From positions 1-12,805 of the forward strand of contig DAOUBP010000080.1 in NCBI GenBank assembly GCA_034432655.1: a stretch of 12,805 nt of DNA, in the 5' to 3' direction. This DNA is from DAOUBP01 sp034432655. GTDB lineage: Bacteria; Chloroflexota; Anaerolineae; CG2-30-64-16. The notes below the pieces were generated by a model, which did no database searches, was not told the origin of the DNA, and saw only the letters and a program-made list of their open reading frames with translations. Positions 1 to 6,543 of this stretch are shown here, in pieces; the first letter of the stretch is position 1; each line of letters opens with the position of its first letter. Made by a program: the position numbers and the translations under genes.

Positions 1-21
1 GGCCGCGTTGGGGCCAATCGA

Positions 22-106
22 GCCCCGTTCACGGGGCGCCGTCCGGTAGCCCGGCGACTTCATCGCCGGGCGATCCTGTCTCATCAGGCGCCGAATTCAT
101 TCGGCG
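22..106 (-). repeat. Cluster of three short hairpins downstream of the xer gene
   Basis: Three perfect hairpins stand in a row. The first has arms 22-27 and 32-37 (6 bp) with loop TTCA. The second has arms 49-57 and 63-71 (9 bp) with loop CTTCA. The third has arms 89-95 and 100-106 (7 bp) with loop TTCA. Read on the minus strand, the direction of xer transcription, the loops are TGAA, TGAAG and TGAA. None is followed by a U-run, so they are not classic intrinsic terminators, though they may end or protect the xer transcript. The arm at 22-26 can also pair with 10-14 (GGGGC/GCCCC), which would exclude the first hairpin. The stems differ in sequence while loop type and size are kept, as in REP-like repeat families. 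Confidence 0.65.
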
Positions 107-131
107 ACGCCGCCGCCACGATCGCGGACAG

Positions 132-1091
132 TTATTCCGCAGGCCCTTCCCTGCGTCTCGCGCGTGGATGGGCCCGCTGCACCACCTCCTTGAGCTGCGA
201 CTGGCTCACCTGCGTGTAGATCTGCGTGGTGCTAACCTGTTCATGGCCCAACAACTCCTGCACCGCACGCAGGTCGGCGCCGCCATCCAACAGGTGCGTG
301 GCGAAACTATGGCGCAACATGTGCGGCGTGACCTGATGACCGATGCCGGCCTTCGCCGCGTAACGGCTCAGGGTGCGCGTGAACATACTGATAGAAAGCC
401 GTTGGCCGAAACGGTTCAAAAACAGCGCAGAGGGCCGACGGCTCAGCCATTTGCCGCCCGGGCCGGTCCGGCCGCCCCTTTCTGCAGCGCGCTCAGCCAG
501 GACCGGCCGCCCTTCTGCCAGGTAGGCGGCCAACGCGTCGGCCGCCGGCTGACCGATCAAAGCGATGCGCTCTTTGGCGCCCTTGCCGGTGACATGTATC
601 TGCTTTTGGGCCAGGTCTACATCTGTTATGTCGAGCGAAAGAAGCTCGCTCACCCGCAGCCCGCCCCCGTACAGCAGCTCCAACATCGCCTTATCCCGCA
701 GCCCCTGGGGCTTGGTCACGTCCGGCATCGCCAGCAACGCCTCGATCTCCGCCCGGGTCAGCGGCCTCGGCAGGCGCTGGGGCAGGCGCGGGGCGGAGAC
801 CTGGCTCACCGGGTTGTGCGCGACCAGATCACACCGGCGCAGAAAAGTATAAAAGGCCCGCAGTTCGGACAGCCGGCGCACGATGCTGGCTTTGACATAG
901 CCCTGTTCCTGCAACGACGCCAGCCACCGGCGCAGCAGCGCGGGCGTCACCTCGTCCCAGGCGGTGACACCCTGGCCCTGGGCAAACGCCATGAACTGGC
1001 CGATCTCGCGCCGGTAGTTGCTCACCGTATGCGGCGAGGCGTTCCGCTCGGCGCTGAGGTAACGGATGTAGCGATCAAGGGGTTCTTGCAT
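132..1091 (-). CDS. xerC: Tyrosine recombinase XerC/XerD
   Basis: This is a tyrosine site-specific recombinase of the Xer type, expected to resolve chromosome dimers at a dif site during replication and cell division. It has 319 residues: a SAM-like core-binding domain at about 1-90 and a catalytic domain at about 108-305. All six catalytic residues can be placed: R146 (in GLRVSELL), K170 (GKGAKER), H257 and R260 (HMLRHSFATHLL), H283 (LLGHEQ) and nucleophile Y292 (IYTQV). A Gly/Arg-rich insertion of roughly 15 residues lies at about 199-217, making it longer than the usual 295-300. XerC and XerD cannot be told apart from sequence alone, so the symbol is provisional. The ATG at 1091 lies 38 bp after topA and lacks a clear Shine-Dalgarno sequence, suggesting translation depends on topA. 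It is the last gene of the likely dprA operon. The lone Xer-like form and neighbours argue for housekeeping rather than a phage or integron integrase. Confidence 0.93.
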   Translation of the reverse strand: MQEPLDRYIRYLSAERNASPHTVSNYRREIGQFMAFAQGQGVTAWDEVTPALLRRWLASLQEQGYVKASIVRRLSELRAFYTFLRRCDLVAHNPVSQVSAPRLPQRLPRPLTRAEIEALLAMPDVTKPQGLRDKAMLELLYGGGLRVSELLSLDITDVDLAQKQIHVTGKGAKERIALIGQPAADALAAYLAEGRPVLAERAAERGGRTGPGGKWLSRRPSALFLNRFGQRLSISMFTRTLSRYAAKAGIGHQVTPHMLRHSFATHLLDGGADLRAVQELLGHEQVSTTQIYTQVSQSQLKEVVQRAHPRARRREGPAE

Positions 1092-1129
1092 ATCGCTGCA
1101 GATTGGTGCGCTGCGAAACAGATTTCATA

Positions 1130-3682
1130 TTACGCGGTTTTTGTTCGCTGGCCGCAGACCGTACACTCAGCCACATCTTTGCCCGTCACCACCAGCATGC
1201 CGCCACAATGCGGACAGGGCTGGGGCAGCGGCTTCTTCCAGGAGGTGAAATCACACGCCGGATAGTTCTCGCAGCCGTAGAAGACGCGTCCCTTGCGCGT
1301 GCGCCGCTCCACCAACTCGCCGCCGTCCTTGGGGCACTTCACACCGATTTTCGCGGTCAAAGGCCGGGTGTAGCGACAGGTCGGATAGTTGCTGCAGCCG
1401 ATGAAACGGCCGAACCTGCCTTGCTTGATCTGTAACTCGCCACCGCAATCCGGGCAGGGCTCACCGATCTTCTCCGGTTCGACCGTGACCTTTTCCATGG
1501 TGCGCTCTGCGTGCTGGAGCTGCGGCGCGAAGAAGTCGTAGAACGCCTGCAGCACCGGTACCATCTGCTCTTCCCCGCGCGAGATGCTGTCCAGGTGCTC
1601 TTCCATCGCCGCGGTGAAGCCGACGTTGAACACCGAATCGAAATGTTTCACCAACAGATCGTTCACGGTGAAACCCAATTCGGTGGGCACCAGTTTCTTG
1701 TCGTTGCGCTGCACGTAGTTGCGTTCCAGGATGGTAGAGATGATGGTCGCATAGGTGCTGGGCCGGCCGATGCCGTGCTCCTCCAACGCTTTCACCAACG
1801 ACGCCTCGGTGTAGCGCGGCGGCGGTTGGGTGAAATGCTGTTCGGGCAACAGGCGCAGCAAATCCAACGGCTCCCCTTCGACCAGGTCGCCGGGGATGGC
1901 GGGCGGCTGAGTCGGGGCCTCGGCCGCATCGTTGTCGCCGTTGCCCCCGTTGCGACCGCCGTCCTTGCCCGTGCCGTTCTCCCGTCGGCCGCTTTCCGCG
2001 TCGCCGTTCTCGGCCGGACCGCTTGCGCCGCCGGCATAGACGGCCAGGAAGCCGGGGAAACGCACGGTAGAGCCGCTGGCTCGGAACAGGTAGGACGGTT
2101 CGAGCTGGCCGGCCGGGCCGGCGGTGACGTCTACGGTCAACGTGTCGTACACAGCAGCGGCCATCTGGCTGGCCATAAAGCGCCGCCAGATGAGCTCGTA
2201 CAAACGGAACTGTTCCGGAGTCAAACGATCCCGTAACATGGCCGGGGTCCGGCGCACCGATGTGGGCCGGATCGCCTCGTGGGCCTCCTGGGCGTTCTTG
2301 GCGCGCGCTTTGTAGACAGGCGGTTCGGGAGGCAGGTACTCAGGCCCGAACAGCTCGGCGATCACGCTGCGCGCCTCGGCCTGGGCCTCGCTGGCGACGT
2401 TGACGCTGTCGGTGCGCATGTAGGTGATCAGACCCACTGCGCCCCCTTCGCCTACATCCACGCCCTCGTAAAGGTCCTGCGCCACACGCATAGTGCGCGC
2501 GGCGGTCATGCCCAGCTTGGCAGCCGCATCCTGTTGCATGGTGCTGGTGGTGAACGGAGGGTTCGGCCGCCGCCGGCGCTCCCCGCGTTTGACAGCCGCG
2601 ACCGTGTACGACGCAGACTCCAGCTCGGCCACCACGGCCTGCGTATCGTCCCGGTTCTTGAGGTCGGCCTCCTGGCCGCGGATGCGGATCAGTCGGGCCA
2701 GGAAACCCGGCCGCGGTTGCTGGCCGCGCGTCTTTACTTGTGCCAGCTCCGCATCCACCGACCAGTATTCCTCGGGCACAAACGCGGCGATCTCCCGCTC
2801 GCGTTCGACGATGAGCCGCAGCGCTACCGACTGCACCCGGCCGGCCGAGAGGCGGCTCTTGACCCGCTCCCAGAGCAGCGGGCTGACCTGGTAACCCACC
2901 AGCCGATCCAGGATGCGGCGCGCCTGTTGTGCATCCACCAGTCGCATGTCCACATCGCGGCTGTGCTGGAATGCCTCTGCGATCGCGTTCCTGGTAATCT
3001 CATGGAATACCACGCGGCGTGCGCGCTCGCGCGGGATCTCCGCCGCCTCCATGAGGTGCCAGGCGATCGCCTCCCCCTCGCGGTCGGGGTCGGTCGCCAG
3101 GAACACCTCGCTGGCTTCGGCCGCGGCAGCCTTCAGGCTCTTCACCACTTCCCTTTTATCGTCGGGCACCCGGTACTTGGGCTTGAACCCATTCTCGATG
3201 TCCACCGACAGTTGCGAGCGCAACAGATCGCGCACATGGCCGATGGACGCGCGCACCTCGTAACCGGGGCCCAGGAAACGGCCAACCGTACGGGCCTTGG
3301 CCGGGGACTCGACGATCACCAGCTTGCTACCGGGGCGCAGCGGGTGACCAGCCGTTCGCTTCTTGCCTGACGCAGCCTGACCGGATGAGCGCGCGCGACG
3401 GCCTGCCCCCTGGCCTGCGCTGGTCGGCGCCGGTTGGCGTTCTTTAGCAGCCGACGCGCGGCGGCCAGCGACTTTTCCCGCCGCACCGCTCTCTGTAACA
3501 GCAGGACGGGGCAGGTCCGCGTGGGCCGGCGTGGCCCCCATCCTCACCAAAGTAGTGCCGCATTCCTGACATACGCCGCGCGTGGCCGGCCGGCCGCTGG
3601 CCAGATACACCGGCTGCGCCTGAGTTAGCGGCCGCATCGTTTTGCAGCGTACGCAGTAAGCGGTCAATTCGTTTTCTGCCAT
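1130..3682 (-). CDS. topA: DNA topoisomerase I (type IA) with N-terminal zinc ribbon
   Basis: This enzyme relaxes negative supercoils by cutting one DNA strand through a 5'-phosphotyrosine. The 850-residue protein begins with a small four-cysteine ribbon (C10, C13, C38, C41; residues 5-50) that looks like DUF5679. A basic Ala/Gly/Arg-rich linker follows (about 60-118). The TOPRIM domain starts at 119, with E125 in VIVESPAKA and DPDREGE at 198-204. The type IA core follows, with catalytic Y421 in YMRTDS and the GRPSTYATII motif at 639-648. A Gly/Asn/Asp-rich, probably disordered insertion lies at about 550-592. The C-terminus has three zinc-finger units: C743/C746/C763/C769; C783/C804/C810, where the expected second cysteine is D786; and C823/C826/C840/C843. 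The ATG at 3682 is kept because the ribbon directly follows it, although the Shine-Dalgarno match is weak. It starts 27 bp after the guanylyltransferase gene. Confidence 0.96.
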   Translation of the reverse strand: MAENELTAYCVRCKTMRPLTQAQPVYLASGRPATRGVCQECGTTLVRMGATPAHADLPRPAVTESGAAGKVAGRRASAAKERQPAPTSAGQGAGRRARSSGQAASGKKRTAGHPLRPGSKLVIVESPAKARTVGRFLGPGYEVRASIGHVRDLLRSQLSVDIENGFKPKYRVPDDKREVVKSLKAAAAEASEVFLATDPDREGEAIAWHLMEAAEIPRERARRVVFHEITRNAIAEAFQHSRDVDMRLVDAQQARRILDRLVGYQVSPLLWERVKSRLSAGRVQSVALRLIVEREREIAAFVPEEYWSVDAELAQVKTRGQQPRPGFLARLIRIRGQEADLKNRDDTQAVVAELESASYTVAAVKRGERRRRPNPPFTTSTMQQDAAAKLGMTAARTMRVAQDLYEGVDVGEGGAVGLITYMRTDSVNVASEAQAEARSVIAELFGPEYLPPEPPVYKARAKNAQEAHEAIRPTSVRRTPAMLRDRLTPEQFRLYELIWRRFMASQMAAAVYDTLTVDVTAGPAGQLEPSYLFRASGSTVRFPGFLAVYAGGASGPAENGDAESGRRENGTGKDGGRNGGNGDNDAAEAPTQPPAIPGDLVEGEPLDLLRLLPEQHFTQPPPRYTEASLVKALEEHGIGRPSTYATIISTILERNYVQRNDKKLVPTELGFTVNDLLVKHFDSVFNVGFTAAMEEHLDSISRGEEQMVPVLQAFYDFFAPQLQHAERTMEKVTVEPEKIGEPCPDCGGELQIKQGRFGRFIGCSNYPTCRYTRPLTAKIGVKCPKDGGELVERRTRKGRVFYGCENYPACDFTSWKKPLPQPCPHCGGMLVVTGKDVAECTVCGQRTKTA

Positions 3683-3709
3683 GAACTCGTCTTATCTGCT
3701 CCGTATCGT

Positions 3710-4780
3710 CTAGAGATAGATTTCCTTGCCCTCTGCAGCCAGACGGGCAACCAGCGCCTTCACATCCTCGGCGCGGCTGCGCGGGCACACCAACAAGGCA
3801 TCGGGGGTGTCCACGATGATCAGGTCCTTCAGCCCGATGGTGGCCACCAACCGGCCGGCAGAGCGCACGTAGCAGCCTTGGGTGTCTATAGCCAGCAGCT
3901 CCCCGTCCGCCACGTTGCCGTGCTCGTCGCCCGTCAGCACATCCAGCAACGCGCCCCAGCTCCCGATATCGCTCCAGCCGATATCTACCGGGATGACCGA
4001 TACCTGATCGGCATGTTCCATGATCCCGTAGTCAATGGAGATGCGGGGCATCTGAGCCCACGCTTCAATCAGCACACGCTCGGCGTCCGCTGACCCTGAT
4101 GCGGCAGCGATGCGGGCCAAGAGCGCGTGCACCTCGGGCAGCTGCCGGGCCAGCTCTGCCATCAGCCGCTCGCCCCGCCAGATGAACATCCCGCTGTTCC
4201 ACACGTAACGGCCTTCCTCCAGGAAGTCGGCAGCGGTTTTACGGTCCGGCTTCTCGATGAAACCGCCCGACCGGTACACCCGGAAGCCCTCCACCATCAC
4301 CTGCGACTCACCCAGCTTGATGTAGCCGAACGCGCTGGAGGGATAGGTCGGCTGGATGCCGAGGGTCACGATAGTGCCGTCAGCGGCAACCTGCTCGGCC
4401 GCCGCCAGGGCGGCCCGAAACTGAGCGACATCCACGATATAGTGGTCTGCCGTCAGCATCACCATCACCGCTTCTGGGTCGCGCTGCAACAGATGGATCG
4501 CGGCCAGGCCGGCCGCCGGGGCCGAATCCTTGCCCGACGGCTCCAGGATGAAGTTCTCCGCCGGCAGTTCGGGCGCCTGAGGCCGCAGTACATCCGCGAT
4601 CTGGCGGTTGGTGACCACCAGGATGCGGTCCGGGGTGAACAACGGTGCCAGACGGTCAACGGCGTGCTGAAACATGGTCCGCTGGCCGATCAGTTTAAGG
4701 GCCTGTTTAGGCTGGTTCCTGCGGCTCAAAGGCCACAGCCGCGTGCCTGAGCCGCCGGCCATGATCACAGCATACAACAT
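3710..4780 (-). CDS. manC: Mannose-1-phosphate guanylyltransferase (GDP-mannose pyrophosphorylase)
   Basis: This protein is predicted to make GDP-mannose from GTP and mannose-1-phosphate, supplying sugar for glycans, lipids or protein glycosylation in the cytoplasm. The 356-residue protein is a single nucleotidyltransferase domain plus a short C-terminal part; the phosphomannose isomerase half found in bifunctional enzymes is absent. Visible motifs are GGSGTRLWPLSR (10-20 region), the sugar-nucleotide signature EPSGKDSAPA at 80-89 (often RNTAPA or RDTAPA in relatives, so R is K here), FGYI (151-154), FIEKPD (174-179), WNSGMF (194-199) and DIGWSDIGSW (266-275). The ATG at 4780 was chosen because GGAGGTGG lies at 4788-4795. 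An in-frame TTG at 4813 would add 11 residues and overlap the dprA stop, but is less likely. Its position between dprA and topA is unexpected for a sugar-nucleotide gene. A related sugar-1-phosphate nucleotidyltransferase specificity cannot be excluded. Confidence 0.88.
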   Translation of the reverse strand: MLYAVIMAGGSGTRLWPLSRRNQPKQALKLIGQRTMFQHAVDRLAPLFTPDRILVVTNRQIADVLRPQAPELPAENFILEPSGKDSAPAAGLAAIHLLQRDPEAVMVMLTADHYIVDVAQFRAALAAAEQVAADGTIVTLGIQPTYPSSAFGYIKLGESQVMVEGFRVYRSGGFIEKPDRKTAADFLEEGRYVWNSGMFIWRGERLMAELARQLPEVHALLARIAAASGSADAERVLIEAWAQMPRISIDYGIMEHADQVSVIPVDIGWSDIGSWGALLDVLTGDEHGNVADGELLAIDTQGCYVRSAGRLVATIGLKDLIIVDTPDALLVCPRSRAEDVKALVARLAAEGKEIYL

Positions 4781-4809
4781 TGTATTGCCACCTCCGTTGC
4801 GAGATCTGC

Positions 4810-5919
4810 TCAATCAACTTTGTACACCGGGCCGCGCTCACGTGCCAGCACATAGGTCATGCCGCCGGCCTGGCGCACCAGCCCCTTCAATTCCATCAGC
4901 GCCAACGTGCTGGTGACGGTCGCAATGGGCAACCCCGCTGCCCGGCTGAGTTCATCCACATGCACCGGTTCCTCCGAGAGCCGCTCGAAAAGCTGTGCCT
5001 CGGTAGGGTCGGTAGGGAAGAGCAACTGGGCCTCCACTTGTTGCGGCACCGCCGTCAGGTTCAACGCCTCCAGGATGTCGCTGGCCGAGAGCACCGGGGT
5101 CGCGCCGTCCCGGATGAGCTTGTTGGTGCCCTGGCTGTTGCGGGCAAAGATGCTGCCCGGCACAGCAAAGACGTCACGCCCCTGATCGGCAGCGAAGTCA
5201 GCTGTGATGAGCGCGCCGCTCTGCTCTCCCGCCTCCACCACCACCACTCCGCGACTGAGGCCGCTGATGATCCGATTGCGCGGCGGGAAATTGCTGGCCT
5301 CGGGCTGCGTCCCCAGGGGATACTCGCTGATCAGCGCCCCGTGCCGGACGATCTCGGCCGCCAGCTTGCTGTTCTCCCAGGGATAGATGATGTCCACCCC
5401 GGAGCCCAGCACGGCCAGCGTACGGCCGCCCGCCTCAATGGCCGCGCGATGAACCTGGGCATCTATGCCGACCGCCAGCCCGCTGACGATGGTCACACCG
5501 GCCCGGGCCAGCTCGCTGGCCAGCAAGCGGGCTGCCTCCCGGCCATAAGCTGAGGCGCGGCGGGTGCCTACCATGGCCACGGCCCAGTCGTCTTCGGGCC
5601 GCAGCTCGCCGCGCACATACAACACCGGCGGCGGGTCGTTGATGGCTCGCAGCCGCGCAGGGTAACGGCTGTCCTCCCAGGTCAGCACGTCCACCTCTGC
5701 GCGCTGCACCCGCGCCAGCTCGGCGGCCAGGTCAAGCCGGGCGCGCGCCTCCAACAGGCTCGCCAGGGAACGCCGGTCAAGGCCCACCTCACGCAAAGCG
5801 TCCTCCGGCGCGTGCCAGGCCGCCTCGATCGAGCCGAAAAAGTCCAACAGCGCCCTCAGCCGCGCCGGGCCGATGCCGCGCACCTTGTTAAAACCGATCC
5901 AATATGCCAGCGGGTCCAC
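4810..5919 (-). CDS. dprA: DNA-processing protein DprA (Smf)
   Basis: DprA binds incoming single-stranded DNA during natural transformation and loads RecA on it. The 369-residue protein has an N-terminal helix-hairpin-helix/SAM-like region (about 8-60), a Rossmann-like DprA domain (about 75-290) and a C-terminal winged helix (about 303-360). Diagnostic motifs are VGTRRAS (117-123), SGLAVGID (146-153), FPPRNRIISG (211-220), SGALITA (234-240) and GTNKLIRDGA (264-273). The start is GTG at 5919, backed by GGGAGGC at 5926-5932 with a 7-base spacer. A TTGACA-17-TATGCT promoter lies just upstream, so this is the first gene of a probable dprA-manC-topA-xer transcript. dprA next to topA is a widespread arrangement. 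Presence of dprA is compatible with natural competence but does not prove it, since many non-competent bacteria keep the gene. Confidence 0.95.
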   Translation of the reverse strand: MDPLAYWIGFNKVRGIGPARLRALLDFFGSIEAAWHAPEDALREVGLDRRSLASLLEARARLDLAAELARVQRAEVDVLTWEDSRYPARLRAINDPPPVLYVRGELRPEDDWAVAMVGTRRASAYGREAARLLASELARAGVTIVSGLAVGIDAQVHRAAIEAGGRTLAVLGSGVDIIYPWENSKLAAEIVRHGALISEYPLGTQPEASNFPPRNRIISGLSRGVVVVEAGEQSGALITADFAADQGRDVFAVPGSIFARNSQGTNKLIRDGATPVLSASDILEALNLTAVPQQVEAQLLFPTDPTEAQLFERLSEEPVHVDELSRAAGLPIATVTSTLALMELKGLVRQAGGMTYVLARERGPVYKVD

Positions 5920-5963
5920 AGCTATGCCTCCCAGACACCGAAAACCTGGCGCTTGTTGGGGCC

Positions 5964-5992
5964 AGCATACCCGATGGGCTATCTTTTGTCAA
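5964..5992 (-). promoter_or_regulatory. Sigma-70-type promoter for the dprA operon
   Basis: On the minus strand a perfect -35 box, TTGACA (5987-5992), is followed after 17 bases by TATGCT (5964-5969, four of six consensus positions). Transcription would begin near 5957, giving a leader of about 38 bases before the GTG of dprA. The promoter starts immediately beyond the terminator of the DUF2892 gene, which supports a separate transcription unit. The call is by pattern only. Confidence 0.65.
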
Positions 5993-5996
5993 AGCA

Positions 5997-6026
5997 CGAA
6001 AAAGGGCGCTCCTACAGAGCGCCCTT
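5997..6026 (-). terminator. Intrinsic terminator of the DUF2892 gene
   Basis: A perfect 9-bp GC-rich stem (arms 6002-6010 and 6018-6026, AAGGGCGCT/AGCGCCCTT) with a 7-base loop lies 27 bp after the stop codon of the DUF2892 gene. On the minus strand the end of the stem runs into TTTTT and then CG. Stem plus U-run is the standard rho-independent form. It separates the small membrane protein gene from dprA. Confidence 0.85.
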
Positions 6027-6052
6027 CTCCTGCCAGTGCCCGCTGTCTTGTG

Positions 6053-6256
6053 CTATTTCTTAAGCGTGTTCAGCTTGAGCACCAGATAAAGCGGGCAGAA
6101 GCGGATGGCCGCAGTAACGATCAAGATGGCGCCCAAGAGCACCAGGATCACCTGCAAGGCCACTGAGGTCATCGGCACCAGCAAGCCGATCAGAACCAGG
6201 ACGATGCCCACGATGAACCGGATGATGCGATCTATCTGGCCGACGTTCGGGGTCAT
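6053..6256 (-). CDS. Small DUF2892 (YgaP-like transmembrane) protein
   Basis: This 67-residue protein is almost entirely membrane-embedded: two hydrophobic helices at about 11-28 and 31-50, with a short charged N-terminus and a basic C-terminal tail (LKLNTLKK). The N-terminal NVGQIDRIIRF and the RFCPLY motif at 52-57 are typical of DUF2892, the family of the membrane part of E. coli YgaP. No rhodanese domain is attached. Members often occur beside sulfur or redox genes, but their role is unclear, and no such neighbour is present here. The ATG at 6256 is supported by AAGGAGG at 6264-6270 with 7-base spacing, the strongest ribosome binding site in the window. It forms its own unit, with a promoter at 6325-6352 and a terminator at 5997-6026. 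A two-helix inner-membrane protein is a safe statement; a biochemical function is not. Confidence 0.88.
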   Translation of the reverse strand: MTPNVGQIDRIIRFIVGIVLVLIGLLVPMTSVALQVILVLLGAILIVTAAIRFCPLYLVLKLNTLKK

Positions 6257-6324
6257 GATAAAGCCTCCTTTCTCTGGGTAAAAGATGAATGTCAGGAATA
6301 CGACGCACCCTTCGACACAGGACG

Positions 6325-6352
6325 ATTATAATCCGAACCGCCTGGAGATCAA
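6325..6352 (-). promoter_or_regulatory. Sigma-70-type promoter for the DUF2892 gene
   Basis: The minus strand has TTGATC (6347-6352), 16 bases, then a perfect TATAAT (6325-6330). The predicted start is near 6318, leaving a leader of about 60 bases that carries the strong Shine-Dalgarno sequence at 6264-6270. The same AT-rich core also reads TATAAT on the plus strand (6327-6332), but no plus-strand gene follows it. Confidence 0.6.
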
Positions 6353-6407
6353 ACTCGCGCCAGGCCCGAAAACGGCCGCTCTCAGGGCGAAAGCCTTTCG
6401 TAGGGGG

Positions 6408-6448
6408 TTCCTCCTCCCCAAGCCGCTGAGCGGCGTGGGAAGGAGGAA
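6408..6448. repeat. Long imperfect inverted repeat (REP-like element) in the rimM-DUF2892 gap
   Basis: Arms 6408-6426 and 6430-6448 are 19 bases each and pair at 17 of 19 positions around a 3-base TGA loop. Mismatches are at 6416/6440 and 6421/6435. The right arm is followed by a G-rich tail, GGGTTGGGGCAGGG (6451-6464). From memory this resembles the dispersed intergenic hairpins with a GGGTTGGGG-type tail seen in many G+C-rich bacteria. It lies upstream of the DUF2892 promoter and downstream of rimM. Confidence 0.6.
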
Positions 6449-6514
6449 AAGGGTTGGGGCAGGGATTGCCCGACGGTAATCGGCTATTCTCGCAAAGTTG
6501 ATAAACCGTTACTA

Positions 6515-6536
6515 CCAGGGTTTTCGGCCACCCTGG
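6515..6536 (-). terminator. Weak hairpin just after rimM, possible transcript end
   Basis: Arms 6515-6521 and 6530-6536 (CCAGGGT/ACCCTGG) make a 7-bp stem with an 8-base loop, 7 bases after the rimM stop codon. On the minus strand it is followed by TAGTAACGG and not by a U-run. It could therefore stabilise or pause the ffh-rimM transcript but is not a standard intrinsic terminator. Confidence 0.35.
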
Positions 6537-6543
6537 CTAAGGT

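Noticed and set aside
132..1091. Xer gene as sign of a phage, integron or integrative element
   Set aside because: No attachment-site repeats, cassette array, excisionase or phage genes are seen, and the neighbours dprA and topA are typical of a chromosomal Xer locus.
168..1265. A 365-codon plus-strand open frame opposite xer and the end of topA
   Set aside because: It crosses two well-supported minus-strand genes, has no recognisable motif and is explained by high G+C content.
2279..3370. A 363-codon plus-strand open frame opposite topA
   Set aside because: Composition-driven antisense frame (His/Arg/Gln/Leu-rich) with no family resemblance; topA on the minus strand explains the region.
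4781..4813. A longer guanylyltransferase from TTG at 4813
   Set aside because: The ATG at 4780 directly precedes the family start (MLYAVIMAGGSGTR) and has GGAGGTGG upstream.
6327..6332. TATAAT on the plus strand as a promoter
   Set aside because: It arises from the palindromic core of the minus-strand -10 box, and no plus-strand gene with family resemblance follows.
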